64,000 nt of DNA, from contig NZ_RXFS01000002.1 in assembly GCF_003952185.1 (NCBI RefSeq), positions 372,001 to 436,000 on the forward strand. Direction: 5' to 3'. Positions within the stretch are counted from its first letter, which is position 1, and each line of letters opens with the position of its first letter. This DNA comes from Variovorax sp. 679 (GTDB taxonomy: Bacteria > Pseudomonadota > Gammaproteobacteria > Burkholderiales > Burkholderiaceae_C). Of this stretch, positions 7,729 through 18,117 are shown piece after piece. The notes below the pieces were generated by a model. That model did no database searches. It was not told the DNA's origin and was given only the letters and a program-made list of their open reading frames with translations. Position numbers and translations under genes: made by a program.

Positions 7729-9063
7729 ATGAGCGCAGTCACGCCTGTCCCGGGAGGCCCAGCGGCCTCCGCCTCGTCACCCCCGCACTACACGGCCGAA
7801 GAAAAGCGCCACCGCGTCTTCGCGATCATGGCGGCCTCTTCGGGCAACCTGGTCGAGTGGTTCGACTTCTACGTGTATGCCTTCTCGGCGCTGTACTTCG
7901 CGCCGGCCTTCTTTCCCAAGTCCGACCCCACCGCGCAGCTGCTGAACACCGCGGGCGTGTTCGCGGCCGGCTTCCTGATGCGTCCCATCGGCGGCTGGGT
8001 CTTCGGCCGCCTTGCCGACCGGCTCGGGCGCAAGACCTCGATGCTGATCTCGGTGACGATGATGTGCGGCGGCTCGCTCGTCATCGCCTGCCTGCCGACC
8101 TATGCGCAGATCGGCGCGTGGGCGCCCTTCCTGCTGCTGGTCTGCCGGCTGTTCCAGGGGCTGTCGGTGGGCGGCGAATACGGCACCACCGCCACCTACA
8201 TGAGCGAGGTGGCGCTGCGCGGCCAGCGCGGCTTCTTCTCGTCGTTCCAGTACGTCACGCTGATCGGCGGACAGCTGCTCGCGGTGCTGGTGATCGTGGT
8301 GCTCGAGCAGCTGCTGACCGAGGCCGAGCTCAAGGCATGGGGCTGGCGCGTTCCCTTCGTCATCGGCGCGATCGCGGCGGTGGTCGCATTGCTGCTGCGC
8401 CGCACGCTGCACGAGACGCAGACCGACGAGGCGAAGAAGAACAAGGAAGCCGGCAGCATCGCCGGCCTCTTCAGGCACCACACGCCGGCCTTCCTCACGG
8501 TGCTGGGCTACACGGCAGGCGGCTCGCTGATCTTCTACACCTTCACCACCTACATGCAGAAGTACCTGGTGAACACGGTGCACCTGCCGATCAAGACAGC
8601 CAGCTACGTGATGACCGGGGCTCTGTTCGTCTACATGTGCATGCAGCCGGCCTTCGGCGCGCTGTCGGACCGCATCGGGCGGCGCAACAACATGCTGCTG
8701 TTCGGCGGACTCGGGGCACTCGCTACCGTGCCCATACTCACCGCGCTGCAGCACACCACGAGTCCGGTGCTGGCCTTCGTGCTCATCATCGTGGCACTGG
8801 CCATCGTGAGCTTCTACACCTCCATCAGCGGCATCGTGAAGGCGGAAATGTTCCCGCCCGAGGTGCGGGCCCTGGGCGTGGGGCTGGCCTATGCCGTGGC
8901 GAACGCGATCTTCGGCGGCTCGGCGGAATACGTGGCGCTCGGACTCAAGTCATTGGGACACGAGTCGGCCTTCTTCTGGTACGTGAGCGCGATGATGGTC
9001 ATCGCCTTCCTGGTGAGCCTGAGGCTGCCGCGGCAGGCGAGCTACCTGCATCACGATCACTGA
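7729..9063 (+). CDS. MHS-family major facilitator (organic acid:H+ symporter)
   Basis: This 444-residue protein has 12 hydrophobic segments. It begins the transmembrane region with [21 protein letters not shown], the hallmark of the metabolite:H+ symporter (MHS) family that includes KgtP, ShiA and ProP. Other motifs are [12 protein letters not shown] between segments 2 and 3, and [21 protein letters not shown]. Substrates of the family are carboxylates such as 2-oxoglutarate, shikimate or citrate; which one is used cannot be told. It follows lldD after hairpins and an AT-rich dyad, so it probably has its own promoter. Confidence 0.9.
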   Translation: MSAVTPVPGGPAASASSPPHYTAEEKRHRVFAIMAASSGNLVEWFDFYVYAFSALYFAPAFFPKSDPTAQLLNTAGVFAAGFLMRPIGGWVFGRLADRLGRKTSMLISVTMMCGGSLVIACLPTYAQIGAWAPFLLLVCRLFQGLSVGGEYGTTATYMSEVALRGQRGFFSSFQYVTLIGGQLLAVLVIVVLEQLLTEAELKAWGWRVPFVIGAIAAVVALLLRRTLHETQTDEAKKNKEAGSIAGLFRHHTPAFLTVLGYTAGGSLIFYTFTTYMQKYLVNTVHLPIKTASYVMTGALFVYMCMQPAFGALSDRIGRRNNMLLFGGLGALATVPILTALQHTTSPVLAFVLIIVALAIVSFYTSISGIVKAEMFPPEVRALGVGLAYAVANAIFGGSAEYVALGLKSLGHESAFFWYVSAMMVIAFLVSLRLPRQASYLHHDH

Positions 9064-9082
9064 TCGGTTGCCGGGGCTGCTG

Positions 9083-9523
9083 CTACTCGGCTTCCAGCCG
9101 CTCGGCCACCTGCTGCTTGCCCAGCCCGCGCACGGCAGCAAGGCTCTGGAGCTGCGCGGCCCTGGGGCGGGCCTTGCCCTGTTCCCAGTGATAGATCGTC
9201 TGGCCCGATACGCCCACCAGCTTTCCATACGAAGCGGCGGAAATACCCAGCTTTTCGCGATGGGCAGCCAGCCGGCCGGCGCTGAACCGGCGCTTCGGGC
9301 CTTCGTCGCCGGCCTCGTCCGATTCGCTTGCGCGTGCGCTGCGGGCCGAGCCTTTCGCGACGTTGCGCAGCTCTTTTTCCAGCGAACTCACCTGACGACG
9401 CAATGCCGCTATGGCTGCGCGATGATGAACCGATGCCTTCTTGAGGGCTTCCATTTCCGCGCGAACTTCCTTGCGGGCGACGCGCGAAATCTCGGATTTA
9501 AGAATCGATGCAATGTTGGGCAT
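9083..9523 (-). CDS. small XRE-type helix-turn-helix protein with N-terminal coiled coil
   Basis: The 146-residue protein starts MPNIASILKSEISRVARKEV. An N-terminal charged helix (about residues 10-65) looks able to form a coiled coil. A linker and a C-terminal XRE-like HTH (GISAASYGKLVGVSGQTIYHWEQG) follow. The order, with DNA-binding at the C-terminus and a dimerising helix in front, is seen in many uncharacterised proteobacterial regulators. An ATG ten codons upstream is possible. It is convergent with the transporter gene; no target is evident. Confidence 0.82.
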   Translation of the reverse strand: MPNIASILKSEISRVARKEVRAEMEALKKASVHHRAAIAALRRQVSSLEKELRNVAKGSARSARASESDEAGDEGPKRRFSAGRLAAHREKLGISAASYGKLVGVSGQTIYHWEQGKARPRAAQLQSLAAVRGLGKQQVAERLEAE

Positions 9524-9596
9524 GCCGGCATTGTGCCCAGCAAATGTAAACACGGGACAGGAATATCGAATATAGGATCAAACTCGAATCTTTTGA

Positions 9597-9926
9597 TTAC
9601 AAAGCGAATATCCGCGTCATTGCAGTCCACTTCCCGCCCTCCGGCGTCCACGGCGTAGGCGCCTGGAACTTCCACATCAGTTCTTCCCATTCCGCAATCT
9701 TTGGATTGCTGCGCGTCGCGAGCGCCATCGCATCGGCGTCGTAGCGTGCGTCGTCCGTTTCCATCAGCATCACCATCCGCGTGCCGAGCCGGTGAATTTC
9801 CATGCCCATCACGCCGTGCGCCTTCAGATGCTCTCGCACCTCGGGCCAGATATTGCGGTGATAAGCCTCGTATTCGGCGATCAGGGCCGGGTCGTCCTTC
9901 AAATCGAGAGCCAGGAAATGGCGCAT
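9597..9926 (-). CDS. L-rhamnose/L-fucose mutarotase (RhaM-like)
   Basis: The 109-residue protein belongs to the DUF718/RhaM mutarotase family (usual length about 104). These enzymes interconvert alpha and beta anomers of 6-deoxy sugars. Visible signatures are HRNIWPEVREHLKAHGV near residues 24-40, with a conserved His, MEIHRLGTRMVMLMET, and the C-terminal WTPEGGKWTAMTRIF. It is the last gene of the fucose operon, 29 bases after the dehydrogenase. In this context it most likely supplies the anomer used by fucose dehydrogenase, though the family name refers to rhamnose. Confidence 0.87.
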   Translation of the reverse strand: MRHFLALDLKDDPALIAEYEAYHRNIWPEVREHLKAHGVMGMEIHRLGTRMVMLMETDDARYDADAMALATRSNPKIAEWEELMWKFQAPTPWTPEGGKWTAMTRIFAL

Positions 9927-9955
9927 GGGAAATTCCAATCGGGGCGAAGAAATGA

Positions 9956-10750
<795 letters not shown>

Positions 10751-12028
10751 TTATCCACGAAAGCGGTACTGCTCCAGCGACTCCGGCTTCATCGTGATCG
10801 AGAAGCCCGCGCCCTTCGGCGGCATGTAGGCCGCGTTGCGAATCTCGCAGGGCTCGACGAAATGCTCATGCAGATGGTCGACGTACTCGACCACGCGGCC
10901 CTCGCGCGTGCCCGAGATGCAGAGGTAGTCGATCATCGAGAGGTGCTGCACGTACTCGCACAGCCCCACGCCTCCGGCATGAGGACACACGGGCAGCTTG
11001 TATTTCGCGGCCATCAGCATCACCGCCAGGATCTCGTTCACGCCGCCGAGCCGGCAGGCATCGATCTGCACCACGTCGATGCCGCCGCGCATGATGAACT
11101 GCTTGAACATGATCCGGTTCTGGCACATCTCGCCCGTGGCCACCTTCACCGGCGAAATGCCCTCGCGGATCCTGCGATGGCCTTCCACGTCGTCGGGGCT
11201 GGTGGGCTCCTCGATGAACCACGGCTTGGCAAAGGCGAGCTGCCGCACCCAGTCGACGGCCTGCCCCACCTCCCACACCTGGTTGGCGTCGATCATCAGG
11301 TGGCGGTCGGGCCCGAGCACCTCGCGCGCCACGGTCAGGCGGCGGATGTCGTCCTGCAGGTCGCGCCCCACCTTGAGCTTGATGTGATTGAAGCCCGCGT
11401 CGATCGCCTCCTGCGCGAGGCGCCGCAGCTTGTCGTCGGAGTAACCCAGCCAGCCCGCCGAGGTCGTGTAGCAGGGGTAGCCCTCGGCCTTCAGCGTGGC
11501 GATGCGCTCGTCCTTTCCCTTGGAGACTTCGCGCAGCAGCGCCAGCGCCTCATCGGGCGCGATGCAGTCTGTGATGTAGCGGAAGTCGATGCAGCGCACC
11601 AGCTCCTCGGGCGACATGTCGGCCACCAGCTGCCACACGGGCTTGCCTTCGGACTTGGCCCACAGGTCCCACATCGCATTGACCACCGCGCCGGTGGCGA
11701 GATGGATCGCGCCCTTGTCGGGGCCGATCCAGCGCAACTGGCTGTCGGAGGTCACGTGCCGCCAGAAGCGCCCCATGTCCTCGGCCACCCATGCCAGGTC
11801 GAGCCCCACGACCAGGTGCCGCATCGCCTCGATGGCCGCGCAGCAGATCTCGTTGCCCCGGCCGATGGTGAACGTGAGGCCATGGCCTTCCAGCCCCGGC
11901 TGATCGGTCTCGAGCACGACGTACGCCGCCGAGTAGTCCGGATCGGGGTTCATCGCATCCGAGCCGTCCAGATGCTGCGAGGTGGGAAAGCGCACGTCGA
12001 GCACGCGCATGGAGCGGACGATGGTCAT
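10751..12028 (-). CDS. L-fuconate dehydratase (enolase superfamily)
   Basis: The 425-residue enolase-superfamily enzyme converts L-fuconate to 2-keto-3-deoxy-L-fuconate. Visible are the KxK base motif (HIKLKVGRD), metal ligands in MIDANQVWE, EEPTSPDD and ATGEMCQN, and the catalytic His in CPHAGGVGLCEYVQH. The capping domain includes PDKGAIHLATGAVVNAMWDLWAK, typical of fuconate dehydratase and its human relative ENOSF1. The start MTIVRSMRVLDVRFP follows a GGGGAGAAAGGAGG region; a longer frame would translate the repeat upstream. The interspersed repeat separates it from the transporter genes. Confidence 0.92.
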   Translation of the reverse strand: MTIVRSMRVLDVRFPTSQHLDGSDAMNPDPDYSAAYVVLETDQPGLEGHGLTFTIGRGNEICCAAIEAMRHLVVGLDLAWVAEDMGRFWRHVTSDSQLRWIGPDKGAIHLATGAVVNAMWDLWAKSEGKPVWQLVADMSPEELVRCIDFRYITDCIAPDEALALLREVSKGKDERIATLKAEGYPCYTTSAGWLGYSDDKLRRLAQEAIDAGFNHIKLKVGRDLQDDIRRLTVAREVLGPDRHLMIDANQVWEVGQAVDWVRQLAFAKPWFIEEPTSPDDVEGHRRIREGISPVKVATGEMCQNRIMFKQFIMRGGIDVVQIDACRLGGVNEILAVMLMAAKYKLPVCPHAGGVGLCEYVQHLSMIDYLCISGTREGRVVEYVDHLHEHFVEPCEIRNAAYMPPKGAGFSITMKPESLEQYRFRG

Positions 12029-12063
12029 GACAGCTGCCGAGGGGAGAAAGGAGGCTCCTTCGG

Positions 12064-12154
12064 GGAACACCGCGGAACCGGCTTTGCCGGGCCGCTGGTG
12101 TTGCCCCCTGGAAGGGGGTTGGCGAAGCGACACGAAGTGCGCGAAGCCTGGGGG
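12064..12154 (-). repeat. interspersed three-hairpin repeat, copy 1
   Basis: A 91-bp element read on the minus strand starts CCCCCAGGCTTCGCGCACTT directly after the stop codon of the sugar-binding protein gene and ends CCGCGGTGTTCC. It is one of five near-identical copies in the window (others at 42320, 46815, 56965, 63796). Hairpins: GCGCAC/GTG(T)CGC, CCCCCT/AGGGGG, and a long one with nested arms AACACC/GGTGTT, GCGG/CCGC and CCGGC/GCCGG. Here it lies inside the fucose operon, between transporter and enzyme genes. Confidence 0.93.
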
Positions 12155-13120
12155 TCAGTCATAAAGCACCGCGGCGATCTTCGGGTCCGCGATGTTGGTC
12201 TTGTCGTACCAGAAGAATCCGGTGTCGACGATCTTCGGCAGCTTCTCGCCCTTGACGGCCTTCACCGCCATCTCGACGGTCTTGTAGCCCATGCCCACCG
12301 GGTTCTGCGTGATGGCGCCGGCCATGCTGCCGTCCATGATCGCGTTCTTCTGCTGCTTGCCCGAGTCGTAGCCGATGACCACGACCTTGCCGGTGCGCTT
12401 CATCTCCTTCACGCCGTTGACCACGCCGATGGCCGAACCCTCGTTGGCGCCGAAGATGCCCTTGAGGTTGGGCGATGCCTGCAATATCGACTTGGTGATC
12501 TCTGTCGACTTCAGCTGGTCGCCGCCGCCGTACTGCACGCTCACGATCTTGATGTTCGGGTAGGTCGACTTGATGCGATTGACGAAACCGTCGCGCCTGT
12601 CGACGCCAGTACGGCTGGTCTGGTCGTGCACCACCAGCGCGACTTCGCCGCTCTTGCCGATCAGCTCGGCCATCTTGTCGGCGGCCAGCGCGGCGGCGGC
12701 CTTGTTGTCGGTGGTGGTCGTGGTCGCCGGGATGTCGCTGTCCACGCCCGAGTCGAAAGCCACCACGGGGATCTTCGCGGCCTGCGCCTTCTTCAGCAGC
12801 GGAATCGCGGCCTGGCTGTCGAGCGCGGCGAAGCCGATGGCCTGCGGCTTCTTGGCGAGCGCGGCCGAGAGCATGTCGATCTGCTTGTCGACCATGGCCT
12901 CGGTCTCGGGGCCTTCGAAACTCACCTTGACCTTCAGGTCCTTGCCGGCCTGCTCGGCGCCCGACTTCACCGCCTGCCAGAACTGGTGCTGGAAGCCCTT
13001 GGACACCAGCGGTATGTAGATTTCCTGCGCCTGCTGTGCCTGTGCCAGGCCCGGCAGGCCCGTCAAGCTGACAAGGGCCGCACCCACCGTGCACGCGACG
13101 ACTGCTCTTCTCTGGATCAT
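12155..13120 (-). CDS. periplasmic sugar-binding protein of ABC transporter (RbsB-like)
   Basis: The 321-residue protein has a signal peptide (MIQRRAVVACTVGAALVSLT ... AQAQQ) and a type-1 periplasmic binding fold: IYIPLVSKGFQHQFW, AIGFAALDSQAAIPLLKKA, VVAFDSGVDSD, IFGANEGSAIG, and VIGYDSGKQQ. It resembles ribose/xylose-class binding proteins. In an operon with fucose-oxidation enzymes it most likely captures L-fucose or a related deoxy sugar; that is inference. The stop codon is followed at once by the repeat element, so expression of the genes beyond may differ from that of the transporter. Confidence 0.93.
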   Translation of the reverse strand: MIQRRAVVACTVGAALVSLTGLPGLAQAQQAQEIYIPLVSKGFQHQFWQAVKSGAEQAGKDLKVKVSFEGPETEAMVDKQIDMLSAALAKKPQAIGFAALDSQAAIPLLKKAQAAKIPVVAFDSGVDSDIPATTTTTDNKAAAALAADKMAELIGKSGEVALVVHDQTSRTGVDRRDGFVNRIKSTYPNIKIVSVQYGGGDQLKSTEITKSILQASPNLKGIFGANEGSAIGVVNGVKEMKRTGKVVVIGYDSGKQQKNAIMDGSMAGAITQNPVGMGYKTVEMAVKAVKGEKLPKIVDTGFFWYDKTNIADPKIAAVLYD

Positions 13121-13171
13121 TCGAAGTCTCCTGTGGTTGTATGAAACGAACGGATCGGGAACGTGGGGAAC

Positions 13172-14230
13172 TCAGTGCGCCTTGCTGCCGCTGCGGCGGC
13201 GCAGGATGTCGGCGTACACGGCCAGGATGATGATCACGCCCGTGACCACCGTCTGCCATTCCTGCGCGACCGAGAGAATGCGCAGGCCGTTGGTGAGCAC
13301 GCTCATGATGAAGGCGCCGATGATGGTGCCCACGATGGTGCCGGTGCCGCCGCTGAGCGAGGTGCCGCCGATGACCACGGCCGCGATGGCGTCGAGCTCG
13401 TAGCCCTGCCCCAGCGCCGGCTGCGCCGAGTTCAGGCGCGAGGCGATCAGCAGCCCCGCGATGCCGCAGATGCCGCCGCTCACCGTGTAGACCACGATCT
13501 TCCAGAAGTCGGTGTTCACGCCCGACAGGCGCACCGCCTCCTCGTTGCTGCCGAGCGCGAAGGTATAGCGCCCGAGGATGGTCCGGTTGAGCACGATGCT
13601 CGCGGCCACCGCCACCAGGAACAGGATCAGCACGGCATTGGGAATCGGCAGCGACGGCACGATGTCGCCGATCAGCGAGTCCTGCGAGATGGCGGTGAAG
13701 CCCGGCGTGTCGTTGAAGTAGATCGGCTTGGTGTCCGAGATCACCAGCGACAGGCCCTTGAGCAGCATCATCATGCCCAGCGTCGCGATGAAGGGCGGGA
13801 TCTTGAGCTTGGCGATCAGCACGCCCGAGACGAAGCCGCTCAACGCCCCGAAGAAGATCGCCGCGCAGATGCCCAGCCATAGCGGCATGCCCATGTAGGT
13901 GAGCACCACGCCGGTCATGACGGCGCAGAAGGTCATCAGCGTGCCCACCGACAGGTCGATGCCCGAGGTGATGATGACGAAGGTGCAGGCGATGGCGAGC
14001 ACGCCGTTCACCGCCGTCGACTGCAGGATGCCCACGAGGTTGTCGGCCTGCAGGAACTGCGGCGACGCGAAGCTGAAGAACACCATCAGCGCGACGAGGC
14101 TGGCGAAGGCCAGCAGCTTCTGCCGCGTGGCAGGGCGGAAGAGCCGCTCTTTCAGCGTCTTCAGCGAGAAACCGGGGGCGACGGTGGTCGTGGCGGTGGG
14201 GGTCGTCAAGGGGTTGTCTCCAGTCGTCAT
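13172..14230 (-). CDS. sugar ABC transporter permease (RbsC-like)
   Basis: The 352-residue protein has the many hydrophobic segments and signatures of the ribose-type permeases: [50 protein letters not shown] (the EAA-like coupling loop) and [22 protein letters not shown]. The start MTTGDNPL overlaps the stop of the ATPase gene as ATGA, showing translational coupling. A binding protein follows 51 bases downstream. It forms the membrane channel for the operon's sugar, probably as a homodimer. Confidence 0.93.
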   Translation of the reverse strand: MTTGDNPLTTPTATTTVAPGFSLKTLKERLFRPATRQKLLAFASLVALMVFFSFASPQFLQADNLVGILQSTAVNGVLAIACTFVIITSGIDLSVGTLMTFCAVMTGVVLTYMGMPLWLGICAAIFFGALSGFVSGVLIAKLKIPPFIATLGMMMLLKGLSLVISDTKPIYFNDTPGFTAISQDSLIGDIVPSLPIPNAVLILFLVAVAASIVLNRTILGRYTFALGSNEEAVRLSGVNTDFWKIVVYTVSGGICGIAGLLIASRLNSAQPALGQGYELDAIAAVVIGGTSLSGGTGTIVGTIIGAFIMSVLTNGLRILSVAQEWQTVVTGVIIILAVYADILRRRSGSKAH

Positions 14231-15738
14231 TCGGCGGTGGCAGCTTCGCGCCGGGTGGCGAGCTGCATGATCTTTTCCTGCGAGGCTTCGCGCGCCGGGA
14301 GCTCGCCGGTGATGCGGCCCTCGCACATCACGAGCACGCGGTGGCTCATGCGCAGTACCTCGGGCAGTTCCGAGGAAATGATGACGATGGCCTTGCCCTG
14401 AGCGGCCAGTTCGTTGAGCAGGCGATAGATCTCGGCCTTGGCGCCCACGTCGATGCCGCGCGTGGGCTCGTCGAAGAAGAGCACGCTGCAGTCGCGCAGC
14501 AGCCACTTGGCGATGACGATCTTCTGCTGGTTGCCGCCCGACAGCAGCCGCACCTGCTGGCGCACCGAAGGCGTCTTGATGCCGAGCTGCCTCACGTAGC
14601 GCTCGCCGGCCGACTCGATGGCGGCCTGGTCGATGAACAGGCCCATCGACAGGAACTTCTTCATGCTCGGCAGCGCGATGTTGGTTTCCACGTCCATGCC
14701 GGTGGCCAGTCCGAAATGCTTCCGGTCTTCCGACAGGTAGCCGATGCCGTGGGCCACCGCGTCTTCGGGCGAGCGGATCGACACCTTCTTGCCATGCACG
14801 AAGACTTCGCCCGCGTCGATGCGGTCGGCACCGAACACCGCGCGCGCCAGTTCGGTGCGGCCCGCGCCCATGAGGCCCGCGAAGCCGAGGATCTCGCCGC
14901 GGCGCAGCACGAAGCTCGCATCGCGCACCATCGAGCCGCGGCGGATGCCCCTGGCCTCGAGCACGATCTCGTTGCCGGAGGTGTCGGGCATCTCATGCTC
15001 CACATCTGCGAGCTGTCGGCCCACCATCATGGCGATGAGCGTGTCCATCGGCGTCGCCGCCATCGGCACGGTGGCGATGTACTGGCCGTCGCGCATCACG
15101 GTCACGCGGTCGGCGATGCGCTTCAACTCGTCCATCTTGTGCGAGATGTAGACGATGGCCACGCCGCGCGACTTCAGCCGCGCGATGATGCGGAACAGGT
15201 CGGCCACCTCCTCGTTGTTCAGCGCGGCGGTGGGCTCGTCCATGATGAGCACGCGCGAGTCGAACGACAGCGCCTTGGCGATCTCCACCATCTGCTGCCT
15301 GGCCACCGTGAGTTCGCCCACCGGCGTGCGCGGATCGAGCTTCAGGTTCATGCGCTCGAAGATGCGTTGCGCCTCCAGGCACATGGCCTCCTCGTCGATG
15401 AAGAGGCCGAAGCGACCGCGCGGCTCGCGGCCGATGAAGATGTTCTGCGCGGCGCTCAGGTGGTTCATCAGGTTGAGCTCCTGATGGATGATTCCGATGC
15501 CCAGCGCCTGCGCGGCGCGCGGGCTCTCGATGTCCACGGGCCGGCCGTCGAGCAGCACCTCTCCCGAGTCCTTGCGGTACACGCCCGCCAGCACCTTCAT
15601 CAGCGTGGACTTGCCCGCGCCGTTCTCGCCCATGAGCGCATGCACCTCGCCGGGCAGCAGATCGAACTGCGCCCTGTCGAGCGCGCGCACGCCGGCGAAG
15701 GACTTGCTCAGGTCGCGGATGGTGACGATGGGTTGCAT
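14227..15738 (-). CDS. sugar ABC transporter ATPase, two ABC domains (RbsA-like)
   Basis: The 503-residue protein contains two tandem ABC domains. The first has Walker A GENGAGKS (37-44), a signature-like LTVARQQ and Walker [12 protein letters not shown]. The second has the degenerate Walker A region [10 protein letters not shown] usual for this class, the canonical LSGGNQQK and Walker [15 protein letters not shown]. This is the RbsA/XylG architecture. It starts [10 protein letters not shown], 11 bases after the fuconolactonase stop, and ends in an ATGA overlap with the permease gene. It powers uptake of the operon's sugar, probably L-fucose. Confidence 0.94.
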   Translation of the reverse strand: MQPIVTIRDLSKSFAGVRALDRAQFDLLPGEVHALMGENGAGKSTLMKVLAGVYRKDSGEVLLDGRPVDIESPRAAQALGIGIIHQELNLMNHLSAAQNIFIGREPRGRFGLFIDEEAMCLEAQRIFERMNLKLDPRTPVGELTVARQQMVEIAKALSFDSRVLIMDEPTAALNNEEVADLFRIIARLKSRGVAIVYISHKMDELKRIADRVTVMRDGQYIATVPMAATPMDTLIAMMVGRQLADVEHEMPDTSGNEIVLEARGIRRGSMVRDASFVLRRGEILGFAGLMGAGRTELARAVFGADRIDAGEVFVHGKKVSIRSPEDAVAHGIGYLSEDRKHFGLATGMDVETNIALPSMKKFLSMGLFIDQAAIESAGERYVRQLGIKTPSVRQQVRLLSGGNQQKIVIAKWLLRDCSVLFFDEPTRGIDVGAKAEIYRLLNELAAQGKAIVIISSELPEVLRMSHRVLVMCEGRITGELPAREASQEKIMQLATRREAATAE

Positions 15739-15749
15739 GAGGTGCTCGC

Positions 15750-16625
15750 TCAGTCCGCTTTCAGGTCGTAGAAGCGCCGCGCGGTGCCTTGCCATACGCT
15801 GGCCTGCTCGTCCGGCGAGAGGCTCCCGATGCAGGCCTCGCTCACCGCGATCCAGCCTGCGTAGTCGCCGGCAAGCGTGAGCACGGGCCAGTCGCTGCCC
15901 CACATCAGGCGGCCGGGGCCGAACACCTCGAGCAGGTGTTCCCACACGGGGCGCACCGCGTGGGTGACGACATCCGCATCGCGCTGCATCGAGGACGGCG
16001 CCTCGGTCCACAGTCCCGAGAACTTGCAGCACACCTGCGGCAACGCGGCCACCGCAGCGATGTCGCGGCGCCAGCGGGCGAAATCTTCGCCGTCGTGCGC
16101 GCCGACCGGCGGCTTGGCCGCGTGGTCGATCACCACCGGCAGTTGCGGCCATTGCGCAAGGAAGCTCATCAGCTGCGGCAGGTGCCGGGGCTTCACCAGA
16201 GCGTCGAAGCGCAGGCCGAGGCGCAGCAGGGTGCGCATCGCGTCGGGGCGCGGGCGGCGCGCGATCCAGTCGTCGTCGGGCAGGTCCTGCAGCATCGGCC
16301 GCACGCCCTTGAACTTCGGATTCCGGGCCATCCGCTCCAGCGAGGCGGCGGCGCCCGGCCGGCTCAGGTCGACCCAGCCGACCACGCCGCCGACTTCTTC
16401 GTGATCGCTGGCGATGCCGAGCAGGAAGTCGGTCTCGGCCCTGGACTCGGCGGCCTGCACCAGCACCGTCCGGCTTACGCCGTGGGCGCGCAGCAGCGGT
16501 GCGAGGTCTTCGGGCATGAAGTCGCGTAGCAATGGGGCCAGCGCGGGCACGTCGGCGCGCAACCACGTGTAGTCGCCGCGCGCGGGCCGCCAGAAATGCT
16601 GATGCGAGTCGATGCGCTGGATCAT
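15750..16625 (-). CDS. L-fucono-1,5-lactonase (amidohydrolase)
   Basis: The 291-residue amidohydrolase-2 family enzyme begins [21 protein letters not shown]; the HQHFW motif and later [11 protein letters not shown] and [12 protein letters not shown] are typical of bacterial fuconolactonases, which hydrolyse L-fucono-1,5-lactone to L-fuconate. It is the first gene of the operon, with a well-spaced promoter 63 bases upstream and a divergent IclR gene beyond. Relatives act on other sugar lactones (rhamnono-, galactono-), so the specificity is assigned from the neighbouring fucose dehydrogenase and fuconate dehydratase. Confidence 0.88.
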   Translation of the reverse strand: MIQRIDSHQHFWRPARGDYTWLRADVPALAPLLRDFMPEDLAPLLRAHGVSRTVLVQAAESRAETDFLLGIASDHEEVGGVVGWVDLSRPGAAASLERMARNPKFKGVRPMLQDLPDDDWIARRPRPDAMRTLLRLGLRFDALVKPRHLPQLMSFLAQWPQLPVVIDHAAKPPVGAHDGEDFARWRRDIAAVAALPQVCCKFSGLWTEAPSSMQRDADVVTHAVRPVWEHLLEVFGPGRLMWGSDWPVLTLAGDYAGWIAVSEACIGSLSPDEQASVWQGTARRFYDLKAD

Positions 16626-16687
16626 GTCGGGTCGCGGGCAGCCGGGTGCTGCCGAACGCCTTGCCTCTCTAGTCCATTTATGAACAG

Positions 16688-16716
16688 AGTATTTACATAC
16701 GAATTTTCGACGTCAA
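16688..16716 (-). promoter_or_regulatory. candidate sigma70 promoter of the fucose operon
   Basis: Read on the minus strand: -35 TTGACG, 17-base spacer, -10 AATACT, followed 63 bases later by the fuconolactonase start. The patch is AT-rich within a GC-rich 161-bp divergent region shared with the IclR gene. A short CGAA..TTCG dyad overlaps the spacer and could be part of an IclR site. Confidence 0.45.
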
Positions 16717-16786
16717 GGCTGCCTCATGGGTGCTTACCCGTAGAACGAAACTTGCAAAAAGCCTGGCTTGCTGCTGAAATTCATCA

Positions 16787-17602
16787 GTGAACAAATCTAT
16801 TCAATCCGACATCCTCGGCAAGCCCGCCGAAGACCAGGAGCAGCAGGATCGCTACCGCGCACCGGCGCTGGACAAGGGCCTGGACATCCTCGAACTGCTC
16901 GCCGACCAGCCCGAGGGCCTGACGCGCGGCGAGATCGTGAAGGCGCTGGACCGAGGCCCGAGCGAGATCTACCGCATGCTCGAACGGCTGGTGGCCCGCC
17001 AGTACGTGCTGCGCTCGCTGGCGGGCGACCGCTACAGCCTGAGCCTGAAGATGTTCGACCTGGCGCACCGCTATCCACCGAACCACCGGCTGGTGACGCA
17101 GGCGCTGCCGGTGATGGACCGCTACGTGAAGGAGGCCGAGCAGTCGTGCCACCTGGGCGTGTACGACCGGGGCAACGTGCAGATCGTGGCGCAGGTCAGC
17201 AGCCCCGCCACCTGCGGCATGACGGTGCGGCCCGGCACGCGCGTGAACCTGCTCGACACCGGCTCGGGCCAGGTGCTGCTGGCCTGCGAGTCGGACGAGC
17301 GGCGCCGGCAGATGGTGGCCGAGCACGTCGCGCTCGACGGCGAGGTGCAGATTCCGCCCGACGAGCTGGAGCACATGCTCGAAGCCGTGCGCGCCACGGG
17401 CTACCGGCAGCGCGAGAGCCTGCAGTACTTCGGCGTGATCGACATCTCCTGCCCCATCCTCGGCCCGCACGGGCATGCGCTGGCGGTGCTCACCACGCCG
17501 TACATCCGGCGCATCGACCGCCATGCGATTCCGTCGCTGGACCGCGCACGCGAGCTGATGCTGCAGGCGGCGCGCGACCTGTCGCTGCTGGCGAACGCCT
17601 AG
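16787..17602 (+). CDS. IclR-family regulator of the fucose operon
   Basis: The 271-residue regulator has an N-terminal winged helix (APALDKGLDILELLADQPEG, then PSEIYRMLERLVARQYVLRS) and a C-terminal IclR effector domain with STATCGMTVRPGTRVNLLDTGSGQVLLA-like features split across residues 140-165. It begins with GTG; no ATG lies at a sensible position. It is divergent from the fucose catabolic operon, the usual place for its local regulator. The effector is unknown but may be a pathway intermediate. Its 3' end overlaps the convergent MerR gene by 4 bases. Confidence 0.9.
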   Translation: MNKSIQSDILGKPAEDQEQQDRYRAPALDKGLDILELLADQPEGLTRGEIVKALDRGPSEIYRMLERLVARQYVLRSLAGDRYSLSLKMFDLAHRYPPNHRLVTQALPVMDRYVKEAEQSCHLGVYDRGNVQIVAQVSSPATCGMTVRPGTRVNLLDTGSGQVLLACESDERRRQMVAEHVALDGEVQIPPDELEHMLEAVRATGYRQRESLQYFGVIDISCPILGPHGHALAVLTTPYIRRIDRHAIPSLDRARELMLQAARDLSLLANA

Positions 17603-18042
17603 CTGACGGGCGGCTTCGGCGTCTTCTCCTTCTTTTTCCGCCCGCCGATGGCACCCGATGCCGCAGCGCCAAGAATGCGCCGGAAGGTCGGGCATTCCAT
17701 GTGGCTGGGCGCCCGGCAGACGGCCGCATGCCGCAGGCCGTCGCGCATCGCGCTCAGGTTGCGGATCGTGCGGTCGAGCTCGTCCGCCTTGGCCGTGAGC
17801 ATCAGCCGATCGATGCGCGGCTGCCCGTTGGGCCCGAACATGCGCGCGATCTCGTCCAGCGAAAAGCCGGCGGCGCGCCCCAGCGCGATGAGCGCAAGGC
17901 GCTCCAGCACGTTGGCGTCGAACATGCGGCGCAGGCCATGCCGCCCGATGGAGGCGATCAGCCCCTTTTCGTCGTAGTAGCGCAGCGTCGAGGCGGGCAC
18001 GCCCGAGCGCTGCGCCACCTCTGCAATATCCAGTTGCTTCAT
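17599..18042 (-). CDS. MerR-family regulator with two-cysteine C-terminal motif
   Basis: The 147-residue protein has a MerR winged helix (IAEVAQRSGVPASTLRYYDEKG, GRHGLRRMFDANVLERL), the dimerisation helix DELDRTIRNLSAMRDGLRH, and a C-terminal VCRAPSHMECPTFRR with two cysteines. SoxR has four clustered cysteines for its iron-sulfur centre, so this is not a true SoxR. The CxPSHxxCP pattern recurs in uncharacterised MerR proteins, and metal or thiol sensing is possible. It is divergent from a methyltransferase gene, with a 19-bp-spacer promoter between them. Confidence 0.9.
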   Translation of the reverse strand: MKQLDIAEVAQRSGVPASTLRYYDEKGLIASIGRHGLRRMFDANVLERLALIALGRAAGFSLDEIARMFGPNGQPRIDRLMLTAKADELDRTIRNLSAMRDGLRHAAVCRAPSHMECPTFRRILGAAASGAIGGRKKKEKTPKPPVS

Positions 18043-18046
18043 CCTC

Positions 18047-18077
18047 TTGACCTCAAGCCGACTTGAATTTGCATAGT
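18047..18077 (+). promoter_or_regulatory. MerR-type promoter/operator with 19-bp spacer, SoxR-box-like
   Basis: -35 TTGACC and -10 CATAGT are separated by exactly 19 bases, the over-long spacing MerR regulators correct by twisting DNA. Within it lies the dyad CCTCAAG-CCG-ACTTGAA (5-bp perfect core TCAAG/CTTGA), close to the SoxR box. It starts 5 bases from the MerR start codon and faces the methyltransferase gene. Confidence 0.7.
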
Positions 18078-18117
18078 GCGGTTTCCGCCTCGTGAAGGCA
18101 AGCAAGAGGAAACCATC

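Noticed and set aside
12064..12154. insertion-sequence remnant
   Set aside because: Copies have no flanking target duplications that I can see, no transposase frame, and a fixed place and orientation relative to gene ends.
17599..18042. SoxR
   Set aside because: The promoter box resembles that of SoxR, but the protein lacks the four-cysteine iron-sulfur cluster motif.
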